NCBI GenBank assembly: GCA_001683735.1
Contig: LUGG01000033.1
Coordinates: 408,037-472,036 of the forward strand
DNA length: 64,000 nt
Direction of reading: 5' to 3'
From: Grifola frondosa
Lineage: Eukaryota; Basidiomycota; Agaricomycetes; Polyporales; Grifolaceae
The stretch's first letter is position 1. The number at the start of each line of letters is the position of its first letter. The notes beneath the pieces were generated by a model. That model saw only the letters and a list, made by a program, of their open reading frames with translations. It was not told the DNA's origin and did no database searches. The position numbers were made by a program, and so were the translations under genes. Shown piece by piece: positions 24,461 through 35,012 of this stretch.

Positions 24461-24760
24461 CAGTTTATACTCCTGAGACTGATCGATCAAGTTCTAACAG
24501 GTGCACAGATGCAAAGATGCATCTGTCTCCTTATGAGGACACTTTTCCATAGATGCACCCTTCAAAAGATAATATTTGAACAGACACAGTCATTAGTCAG
24601 CAGGTGCATCATCTTGGTTAGCAGATGCACCTTCTTAGAATATTTGTTATGAAATCAAGCTTGTTAAAATCACAATCTCCAATAAGAAAACCAAAAGCTG
24701 TCAAAATTGAAGTGAATATCATTTGTGATTTTACTGGCTTTGCAAATAATTGACTGATTA
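24460..24760. repeat. Family A repeat copy 4 (diverged)
   Basis: Starts AGTTTATACTCCTGAG; AGATGCAC-type words replace AGACGCAC. The central part is deleted compared with copy 1. Confidence 0.6.
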
Positions 24761-24829
24761 ATACAACATATTATATAAAAACACACAAAACAAATAAACA
24801 TACTGTACTTTATTTGAACCTCCTCATAA

Positions 24830-25085
24830 GCACCAATATCATAGAACAAGTCAAGCAGGTAGACTATAAGTGTTTTTCTTGAACTACTTTTGGATCAGAG
24901 CAAAAGTAGTGTGACAGAAAATGGCTTTGCAGAAAAATCAGGTATGTGTTTGCTCACTACTTTCTAGCCAGATTGAAAGTAGTCTGAGGGTCCACATTTT
25001 CAGACAAAGGTGCACATGCTCTTACTATTTTGAACCGGTCTCAAAGTAGCTGACATGAAACTCAGGCTATTAAGAAGCCTCAAGT
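24830..25085. repeat. Family B hairpin array, copy 4
   Basis: Same unit: CTACTTTTG / CAAAAGTAG near 24883-24908, CTACTTTC / GAAAGTAG near 24957-24982, and a diverged third pair near 25030. Confidence 0.6.
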
Positions 25086-25089
25086 GTGT

Positions 25090-25520
25090 ATCATGATCAT
25101 ATCATTTATCATAGCTTATACTAGCATTGGTCAGCAGACATATTCTGCAAGAGGAAATATACACATAGGTGCATCAATATGGATCAGCAGACATATATAT
25201 TTATAAGCAGACACACTGTTTGTCAGCACAGATGCACCCTTCAAAAGACAATATTCCTACAGATGCAGTCATTGGTCAGCAGACACACCATCTTGCTCAA
25301 TAGATGCATCCTCTTTGTTAGCAGGCATACAGACACATCACTATATATGGTCATGAGAGGTGTGATTTTTTTTTCCAAATATATCTCTCAAATTGTATGA
25401 GATGTATTAAATTCTAAGTACAACTTTCATTTTACTGGCAATGCCGGTAAAATCATGATCTTTAATAAAGTAACAAACAGCTGCCAAATTTTATTTTAAT
25501 GGCATTGCCAGTAATATTGC
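25090..25520. repeat. Family A repeat copy 5 (fragment)
   Basis: CAGACAC/AGATGCA words at 25135-25340, then the TATATGGTCATGAGAGG block. Two inverted repeats of the TTTTACTGGC type lie at about 25430-25453 and 25492-25516. Confidence 0.55.
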
Positions 25521-26240
25521 TATCATTAGTGAGATAACATGAAGTTATCAAATGTGTCATTGGGTGAAGCTCAACATAGCCATTGGTTAGTAATCATGAT
25601 GATTGCGTTATTAATAATGTTTTTGAAACATTATTGACATTTCTGGTAATGTTGATGGATGGATGCAATGCTTGTATGCATATTGACCATTGACTATCAT
25701 CAGCCATACTAATAACATCATGATCAGTAATCATAATAGGTTGAAGCTCATAATGTAGATTGATGAGCACCATTGAAAGATTTGGCTAAATTATGACCAT
25801 TGTCAATGACATGTCATACATCAAAAGATACTAGTGATGCTGTCCTTAGATATGATCAAGCATCATTGACTTCTAACTAAAATCAATATATTAGTTTGAT
25901 TATTTTCTTCTGAAGAGCATGTTTGATTATAAATATATACATCTGCTGATGAACCTCTTCATACACTGTGTTTTGAAATATGTGTCTGCCAACTGAAGAT
26001 TGTGTCATAATAGTGCTGCATAGTCACATATGACTTGAAACATCGTGGAAGATATTAAGAATTATATTATTGCTACTATGTAATATGTTTATCAGCATTC
26101 AGATTTTCACCTGTTTGAATGACATCTTTTATTAGCAACATCATCATCATATTATATTGAGCATGGATAAGATAAAATGAGTCACATCATCATTTTATAT
26201 TTGTCCGTATTTTCTATCATGTGACCTCATCATGTGACAC
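25521..26240. other. AT-rich stretch without recognised genes
   Basis: Very AT-rich, with no open frame of note and no family A or B unit. It leads into the promoter of the recombinase-helicase gene. Confidence 0.4.
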
Positions 26241-26385
26241 TTGTTGATGCTATATAGTTGCAAATAGAGTTCAAACTCAGCAACCATATCATAAAGAGTT
26301 CCCACGTGCTTCTTGCTTTTAACTTTCATCTTTCTTTCCATCATCGTGCTTCTTTAAACATTAATAATCTGTCCAGCTCTAGATT
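26241..26385 (+). promoter_or_regulatory. Promoter and 5' UTR of the recombinase-helicase gene
   Basis: CTATATAG near 26250 is TATA-like. It is followed by TTCCCACGTGCTTCTT (near 26300), which contains an E-box CACGTG and resembles TTCCCACGCTTCTT in the two other promoters of this cassette (32.66 and 34.76 kb). ATG at 26386. Confidence 0.5.
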
Positions 26386-29300
26386 ATGGCTACATTTACT
26401 AAACTGATTACTTGCAGTATCTGTGGCAAGTTGTTCGATCAGGAATCACGCATTGCCCGTGACACCCATCGCCGGGATCACTGTAATATGCCGGTAAAGC
26501 TGGTTCTCAGCGATGAGACCCTTATGGTCACTCGCAGTGATGACAATTGTTATCACTGTCAGTGTACTAATCCGAAATGTGTCAAAAAATATACAACAAC
26601 TCGTGCATTCAAAAATCATGTGAAGACAGTTACACAATGGATGGAGGTAAGCATTTTACTGGTGCTGCCAATAAAACTGAGGCTGATGTCATCACAAAAG
26701 GTTGAACCCCAGGAGACTTCAATAGTCACATTAAAGTCAAATCAGGTAAGCATAGTATCAGTATTGCCAGTAAAACTGCAGCTAATATCTTCACAGGTGA
26801 TTCATCTCAAGAAAACTTTATCAGAGACAAGTCAGGTTGGCATTTTTTTGATTTATATTATTGATCACATTGATACTGAACTGGCCACAGATTATAGATC
26901 AAGATGACAGTGAAAATCTCATAGCAGATGATAATCATGTAGGCATTATGCTAATGTTGTCAATGAAAGAATTAATATATCGACCATTATTATAGTTGGA
27001 GAATACTTTCCAAGGATCTCATTCACTCAACAATCAAGTGAGTTTATTGGGAGTATTGTTAGTAATATTACCACTGACTTTGTTATAGGTTGGCAACCAA
27101 AATGTCACTGAGACATCAATCACAGAAAATCACAGAGCAGTAAATATATTACTAAAACTACCAGTAAAATGTCACTCAACTCATAATCACAGAATGAATA
27201 TTCTGAGGCAGTTGCAGAGATCTCTTCATCGGAAGAAAATCAGGTACATGTTTTACTGGCATTGCCATTAAAATAGTGACCAACATCATTATAGATTCAA
27301 GGTCCAGTTGCTGCATATACTGCAACTCAGGTGGGACATTGTCAGCCATGTCAAGAATAAAAATGCTTATATTATCATAGCTTCCTGGAACTCGTGATGA
27401 GGCAGCCAGCATGATCACAGCTGCTGACTATTCTGAACATCTCCACCTTTCAGAATGGGGACTCGTCTTCAATGACACCTATCACTTTTTAGTGTGTAAA
27501 TGGTGTCAGGTAGCCATTTCTGCTGGAATTAACAGTGTCAGGTTACACATGACCCGCTCACACCAGGAGGCCAACATTCATATCTCTGCCTCCAAACTAA
27601 ATGATGTCATTAATGACTGTAAGGTTTTGGAGAAACTTCCCCAAGTTTCAGAGCAGGATTATCTTCAGCCCATAGGTGGTCTTGCCATATATAATGGTCT
27701 TTGCTGTCACCATTGCAAGATGATATGTGGATCAACAGGGTTCATGAAAAAGCATCATCTGCAACTCCATCATCATCTTGATATGCCTACTAGCTGGCCT
27801 GCATGCAAGATGCAACATTTGAACAATGGTCCTGATACTCGAGCTTGGTTTGAAGTACACCCCTCTGGCCATCCAGCTACTTTATCTTATGAGGAGGCCA
27901 TCATCAAGAAATTATACTTGGACCTGGAGCATTCTAAAGTAGATCATCAATCTCAAAATACTCGTGAAATCTGTCCATGGCTATTGACAACCAAGTGGCA
28001 TGTTCATACCGAGCCATACATGACAAAGGAACTTCGAGAGCTGGTCGCATTTCCCAAGAAGGACGAGTTTCCAGGACTATCCAATGCAGTACTACACTAT
28101 TTGAATGCAGGCCTTGCATTGCTTGAAGGTACCGATAGCCTGACATTGCAAAAGCTAAATACAGAGGATCCCTTAAAGACGTGAGCACCTCGAAATTACT
28201 GGCAGTGCCATTAATCCTGATGCTGAACCCTTGCAGAGGCATTAATAATACGCCCTTTCACCGTCTGCAGCAGGATGACTCCATCAAGAGCTATGGCAAT
28301 CTCGTGACCTGTCTTTTGGCCATGCTATTAAGGCCCAAGCAGCAATATCAAATTCCACTTCCTGCCATCCTAGTGACACACATACAGAAACTTCAGCAGG
28401 CCATCGATGATAGATCTGATATCGAGGATCACATACATCATGTCCTCATCGATCTCTGGATGACACGTTGGAATCCATCACAAGACAACTCCATTCCCTG
28501 CCCCAGTCATCGCTTCCTTGCTCTCAACAGTGTTCAACACGATGGTGGACATGCTGATGCCAGTCATAACACGCAGCCCATTGCTAAGCTCAAGTTTGCG
28601 ATACGTGTCACCTTTCTTTGCCAGATCAAGAAGATGTCTGCGACCAAATATGGTGGCCAGGATGATCTTGCATGTGACGAGCTGCAGGCATGGTTTACAG
28701 AGAAAACATACTCTCCCTTTAACACCATATGCTCTCTTCAGCATCGTGCCAGTGCCATCACATTGATGACGATGAGCCCACCTCGTATCTATTGGAAGGA
28801 CCAGGAGACATATACCACGATGCTGTACAAAGGATCGACCATCAACCTGGATGACATTCGTGCAGTGTTTGCCAAAATGGAGCATGACCTGGTTGATCTT
28901 TGGGAGAACAAGCTGATGCTTGGTCTCGGATTGCATGTGGAATGCGAGGAGATATGTGAGGACCTCACCAATTGTAATATTGGTTATTGCTTTCTGGAGG
29001 ACGAGCGTAACCAGGCACTGAAGCAACGGACACAGTTGCTTAGAGCAATTGTTGCCAACCCAGAGCTAAAGCGTCGCTTCATGAGAATCCATGGAAACAC
29101 AATAACATGGAATGTCATGGAGCTTCGAGCCTGGCTTCAAGCCTATAGCAGGTTCAATGCACTCCAACTGGCCAGATGCGAGATGCTCAGTGGTGGACCT
29201 GGACGTGGCACCGAACTCACCTCCATGATATTTCGCAGCACGGGTACACGTCGTCAGCGTAACTTATCCATCATGGGCAAACACGTGACAATGCTTCGGA

Positions 29301-32255
29301 CATATCACAAGACTGGTGGCCAGACTGGTCTGGACAAGCTATTGCCTCACTCTTTGGATGGCTTCACTGGGGCGATGATGATTCAGGATCTAGTGTTGGC
29401 ACGTCCATTTGCAGAGTTGGCAGCTCGCGAATGTTTTCTCGATAATGAGATTATTCGTCAGTCATACAGGTTTAACCTTTTCGTCAACTTTGATCGACAA
29501 TTCACCTCGGATGATCTCTCATCGATCATGAAGCGATACACCATGGAGAAGATGGGAGCAGATCTTGGTATCAATTCCTGGAGACACATCAGTGTTGCAT
29601 GGAGACGTAAATTATGCAGTGCAGAGATGGAGCTATTTGATGATCATGAGGAGGACACTGTCGAGGCTTTACAAGTTGGACATTCCAAGGCAACAGAGGA
29701 TCGAGTTTATGGCATTACAACAGCCACACTACAGGGTGTCAGCGAGGATGTCATTCCGATGTTCTTGGAGGCAAGCACCAAATGGCAAATTGAGTGTCAC
29801 GTGGTTCCAGGTAATGTCAAACTACTATCAGAAGATGCTTTGATTCTCATATATGTATGCAGGTGGATTGTTGCTGCCATATAAGCAAGCACAGAGTAGT
29901 AACTTCATACAGCTCGTTCGTGACAACAAGATCAAACTACGACGTCAGCCCACATCTGTTCTTCCTTCCACTGCTCCCACTGTCGATCTGGAAAAACTCT
30001 CAGAGATGATCATGACAAAGTTGCAACACAAACTTGATAGTATGGAGGATAGCATTGTGGCAAAACTCCTTATAGCACTCAAGCCTTCTCTTCCATCTGC
30101 TGACATCACAAATCAACCTGCACCATCCATGGCCAATATTCAACAGACACTGATCACTCCCACTTCAAGCATCACTGGTCAGCATCATGCCAGAATCATC
30201 AATCATGTTTCTGCTCCTGGACATTCTTTATCAACCACGAATTTGCCAGCTCCAATTTCTCCCACTCCTCATGATATTGATATCATTGGCAATGCCAGTG
30301 ATAATACATCATCTCAGCCATCATCAGACATCGACGACCTCCTTCCCTTTCCTCTTGCTCAGCCACAGAACTCCTTTTCAATCTCCTCGAATCAGGACAT
30401 AGAGCATCAGGCACTTCAGGTTCTTCGTCAAATCTTGAACAAACCAGAAGCCAAATGGACTTCCGATGCTCAACGAGTGGCTATGCTCGAGGTGCTGACC
30501 AGAAAACGTGATGTGCTAGCCATAATGGCTACCGGTTCAGGAAAGACAATGCTCATGACGGTCCCATCCATCATGGAATCAGATCAGGTCACTGTCGGAA
30601 TATTGCCTCTCAAGTCCCTGCTTATGGACTATCAACGCAAGCTTGAGGCTGCCGGAATATCTCACGAGGTGTGGATGGGCAAAAACCAAACACGTCTGTC
30701 TGGTTTGAGCAACTTGATATTGGTGTTGGTCGATCAAGCACGGAAAGGTTCATGGAAGCAGGCCATAGCCGAGTTGAACGAGCGCAAGAAGGTGGTTCGC
30801 ATTGTTTTTGACGAATCTCATTTTGCCATCACCTCCAACGATTACCGTCAATCCTTGCGAGATGTCTATGATCTTCGTCAATTTCCTTGTCAATTCGTCT
30901 TGCTATCAGGCACGGTGGCACCACTATCGATCCCCTTCCTCTGTGATACCTTTGGCCTTATGGATAATGCTGCCATCATTCGCACTCGAACTAGTCGACC
31001 TGAAATCAAGTACATCATTGAAAAGCCCTATGAATCCTTCCAAGCGATTACACGACGACTTCAGGCCATTTTAAAACAGGCCATGACAGAGTTTGACCAA
31101 CAGGACAGGATACTGATCTTTGTGCCCTTCATCGAGGAGGGAGAACAAATGTCAAAAATTCTTGGCTATGATTTCTACTGTGGTGGTAGAAATATCACAG
31201 ACACACGTCGTATGCAAATCTATGATGCTTGGATCAAAGGAGATAAAAAGGTCATGATCTGCACCTCTGCGTTTGGTGCAGGCAATGACTACCCTCATGT
31301 GCGACTGGTCATTCATGCTGGCTCTCCTCAGGAACTGGTAGAATTTACACAGGAGAAAGGTCGTGCAGGTCGAGATGGTGACATAGCCCGATCTTGGATA
31401 TTGCCCTCCCCCATACCACGAAGTGGCAGGCCAAGCATACCGGAAGGCGAAGTCGATCACAAGGGACGTCAAGCAATGTATGATCTCATATATAAACCTG
31501 GAGATCAAACTTGTATCCGTCACATCATCACCAAATTTTGTGATGGCGAAGGTACTTCCTGTGCTCAAGACTCGAATGCTATCCGTTGTCAGCGATGTGC
31601 AGCACGACCTGATGCCTCCGTCACTTCTTCCAACCAATCCTCCTTACCTTTAGTACTTGCACAACCCACTCCAGCATCCAAACGAAAGGCGAATGATGGC
31701 ACAGCAGATGGCAATAATTCTTTCATCGATGCTCAGCAAAGGGCAAAACATAGACATATCGAGGCTCACAGCAAGGAGGCAACCTATATCGATCACTTTC
31801 TCATTGCTTTGCAGCACTTTGATGGACACTGCGCCTTCTGCCAGTCCTTTGGAACGACATCACCATTCCACGAGATCTACAAATGCCCCACGATGCGCTT
31901 GCGCACCTTTTCCAGTAACATTCATTATATCACATGGCGTAAGCTTCTTGTTTACGGACGCCACCATGATAACATTTGCTGGAAATGTCACATTCCACAA
32001 ATCGAGGATCGCCTACATCCACAATTCGAAGCTGGTCAATTGTCCACTTGCAAGTACAAAGACATCATGGCCCCATTAGCATTAGGCATCTATCTTTCTG
32101 ATACTCTACGCTCCATGGCGGAGTCCAAGTTTGATAGGAGCTGGAAAAGCGAGATGATATTCGCAACGTGGTTGATGGAAAAGCCTGTCAGCGGTCACCC
32201 CAGCAACCTGGCTGCACTTTTTCTATGGTACTATACATTTATAACTTCACAGTGA
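26386..32255 (+). CDS. OrsD zinc finger - tyrosine recombinase - RecQ-like helicase fusion, probable mobile-element protein
   Basis: Eleven exons splice to an uninterrupted 1,779-codon frame: 26386-26646, 26701-26745, 26797-26835, 26891-26938, 26996-27037, 27089-27139, 27193-27243, 27295-27330, 27381-28180, 28237-29810, 29863-32255. Residues 1-87 hold a Cys/His-rich finger-like segment; 88-191 is a polar linker made of seven micro-exons. About 225-330 is an OrsD-type pair (LVCKWCQ...HMTRSH; LCCHHCK...HHLQLHH). A tyrosine-recombinase pattern follows: R781 (GRGTEL), K816, N904-x-x-R907-H908 (NSWRH), H940 (GHS), Tyr949 (RVYG). Then a RecQ-like helicase: GSGKT with K1210, DESH 1299-1302, QEKGRAGRDG from Q1479, a CQRC zinc cluster and a Cys/His-rich tail. 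N904 replaces the usual first His of the HxxRH box. Inference: a strand-exchange enzyme with its own helicase. Related families: OrsD proteins, YR elements, telomere-linked helicases. No named element with this fusion is known to me. Confidence 0.8.
26647..27380 (+). other. Array of eight phase-0 introns and seven micro-exons
   Basis: Introns 26647-26700, 26746-26796, 26836-26890, 26939-26995, 27038-27088, 27140-27192, 27244-27294 and 27331-27380 are 50-57 nt. Every one lies between codons, and the seven exons between them are 36-51 nt. Several carry the TTTTACTGGC/GCCAGTAAAA-type inverted repeat or half of it (26652-26676, 26757-26779, 27250-27272). Confidence 0.75.
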
Positions 32256-32604
32256 ATCATGCAGAGCCCCATGTACGTGATCATATTGTAATTGAACGAA
32301 TAATTTGATCTCACCAATTATCGATGACGCCGTCGATCAAAATGATATGATCATGTTTAGCATGATGACTCCAAGCTCAAAATAAAGGATTCCATCGACA
32401 AGTCAAGGTTCAAAAATGATCATTACATTTCCCAAGTGTTTGATAAATGATAGCTCTCTGTAAACTTGGTACAACAATTTTGTCAGCAGCAATGTCATTT
32501 ATGTTACTTGCATGAATATCGATATCTTTGAAGCATGCTGTCGGATATTATATTTTATGTTGATTTTCTTAAGGTTTGAACCTTGTTCACATAACACTTA
32601 CAGC
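32256..32604. other. Spacer after the helicase gene
   Basis: AT-rich 3' flank; no gene or repeat unit recognised. Confidence 0.4.
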
Positions 32605-32886
32605 TGTACAAATAACTACAAATAAAACTTTATATAAGGTGTTACTCGATTAAAACAGTTCCCACGCTTCTTAACCTCTGACCGTCACCTGCTCAATATA
32701 ATCATTTTTGATTATTTAGCAAAGTGAGCTTGGCCGAGTTTTAACGGCGTTGCCACTAAAACACTGACTTTTAAACTCGACATTCAGCAATTCAGACTGG
32801 TTAGTAACAGTTATCATAAGTACAAATGACGACATATTGACTCGAACTCAAACACATTAGCTCTCCATCTTCCAACCGTTCACACC
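32605..32886 (+). promoter_or_regulatory. Duplicated promoter / 5' UTR block, copy 1
   Basis: TATATAAG at 32631-32638, then CCCACGCTTCTTAACCTC from 32661. A probable 5' UTR intron (32724-32787) contains an inverted repeat of the shared hairpin family at 32739-32763. The block is a clear duplicate of 34715-34893, with the same order and spacing. Confidence 0.65.
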
Positions 32887-33681
32887 ATGTCCAAGCTGTC
32901 TGCCGAGATAATTCTCATGATCGAAACATACACCGCATCTGCTCTCTGGGGTTCATCTCTCATCGACAATCCTTGGTTCATGATAGAACCGTTCAAATGG
33001 GAAGGCGCCCTGCTAGAGTTTTTGATCCTCGATCTTCGCGACGTGGTCCAGGCAGAGACAATTTTATCCCATCTGGAGGATTCGAGAGCTCGACTCACTG
33101 GTGTGAAGCAACTGGAGCTTCACGTACAAGACAACGACCTTTTGCCTCGCATTTTGGCACTCTTCTCTCACTTCACCTCACTTCATACACTCAAACTCCA
33201 ATGCCACACCTATTCCCCTCTTTCTCGTACCTTGAAACCCTTTCTTGCTATTCTACCCTCTCTCTCCATCCAATACTTCATTTTGAACTATCCCGATGGC
33301 ACCTTCCCCTCTAGATTTACATATATTTTCATGTCTTTGACACCATCCATTCAGCAGGTCACGGTTCATTTAGCACAGGAAAAATTTGGGGTGAGCACTC
33401 ATTTTTCTGTCGGCATGCTTGACTTTTGACTTGTGTCTCAGTTCTGGTTTAAACATTGTATACCCATCATTCAGAAGGCATTACCCAACCTGAAACGTGC
33501 CTACTATCTTGCAAACACCACCGAGGAGTTGGTCCTTGATGCAGAAGAGATATATGGTTTTGACATTGCCAAGACACAAGCAATGTCATTAGATGTTTTG
33601 GTATACTCCAGATGGATCATTACTGACAAGGTGCACTTTGCTATAAGAAAGGATGATGCGGACTTGCCTGATTATATCTAG
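32887..33681 (+). CDS. Uncharacterised protein, F-box/LRR-like character
   Basis: Not assigned to a family. ATG 32887 starts MSKLSAEIILMIETYTASAL, reminiscent of the short N-terminal helix of fungal F-box proteins, but no full F-box can be claimed. Leu-rich stretches follow (LTGVKQLELHVQDNDLLPRI, FTSLHTLKLQCHTYS, FLAILPSL), as in fungal F-box/LRR-type proteins. One intron (about 33391-33442, GTGAGC...CTCAG) joins LAQEKFG to FWFKHCIPIIQKALPNLKRA; the stop is at 33681, giving about 247 residues. It lies between the helicase gene and the ParB-like gene and shares a promoter block with the latter, which suggests it belongs to the same cassette. Confidence 0.65.
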
Positions 33682-34714
33682 ATCGTTACAATTTGTATCA
33701 TCGCTCGTTCGTTTACTTTAGAAAATGAATGCAGAGAATTATCAGTCTCACTTTAAATCTTTCTAAATCAAAGATGATAATATTTACATTCATATTCTCT
33801 CATATTTCATATTCCTTTTTTCAAACCTGGGAGAATAATAACATGAATTCATTCGTCAGATTTCATGTTACATCTTTGTGGACTGGAGTGACAGAGCACT
33901 TCATTTATGCATGACATATGTTATAATTTATTCACCATCGAGGGACTCTAAATAATGATCAATGCTGAATGTTTCAGAAAGAAATTTTATCATATAATCA
34001 CTCATACATGTTTGGATGTTTTGTTTTTGTGCTACCTAAGCATTTATAAAATAATAATAAGCAACTGCACAACAGTTGACATGTTGATGTAAGCAGCTTG
34101 TGATTTTATGCCATAATTGTGACCCAATTTTAGTGGTCTGAGACGCCGGTGGAAGAAATGAAGATGATGTAGAATAGTGTTGCTGCAGCTAAGTCAGGCC
34201 TAAATAGTATATGACTCATGACTTCTGCAGTTTTTCAATATTACAGTGATCTTACATTCATTTCGTAGCCTATGTATAGCCGCATAATCATGCCAAATAT
34301 CAAAATGTTAGACCTTGTATTGATGGAGATATGGCCGAAAAGCCGATTGCAAAGTCCGACTTTTTAGTCAGTTTTTTAGCAATGTAATTGAAATTAAAAC
34401 ATATTCAAGATAATTATGCAAATGATGGTGTTACATTCAAATACATATACATCTTAGCTATTAATTTCAATTCAGATTATATCTTTATCTGCAAAACTCA
34501 TGTCAGAATATCTAAAAAGCTGAAACAGGTGTGACTAAGCTGTGGCAACACTAATGTAGAATAAGATAAAATGAAAACTAAAAATAAATATTTAAATTAC
34601 AATGATAAATGTCAAAATATATGTAAAGCATTCTATCAGATATTAGTGTATATTTTTAAAAAATTAGAGTTTGAACCTTAGTAGTATAACGTATATAGCT
34701 ATATAGTTGTATAT
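33682..34714. other. AT-rich intergenic stretch
   Basis: About 1 kb, strongly AT-rich. One 61-codon ORF inside looks like chance. No repeat of families A or B seen. Confidence 0.4.
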
Positions 34715-34893
34715 ACAGACACAAACAAAACTTTATATAAGATGTTACATCGATCAAAATTATTCCCACGCTTCTTAACCTCTTACCATCAACTGCTCAA
34801 TACAAATTGCAACTTTGTAAGTTTTGATTCAGTTTTAACGGCACTGCCACTAAAACACCACCAAGTCTTGAACTCAACATTCAGCAATCAAAC
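34715..34893 (+). promoter_or_regulatory. Duplicated promoter / 5' UTR block, copy 2
   Basis: TATATAAG at 34734-34741, CCCACGCTTCTTAACCTC from about 34765, and a 5' UTR intron (34817-34884) with the inverted repeat at 34836-34858. The first coding ATG is at 34894. Paralogue of 32605-32886. Confidence 0.65.
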
Positions 34894-34970
34894 ATGGTGA
34901 GTGATAATGAGAATAATAATAAATAATAATATATTGACTTTAACTCAAAACATATTAGTCATCCACCAGC

Positions 34971-35012
<42 letters not shown>

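Noticed and set aside
26386..26646. First exon treated as a separate small zinc-finger gene
   Set aside because: The following micro-exons continue in phase 0 without a stop to the OrsD exon, giving a whole number of codons over all 11 exons.
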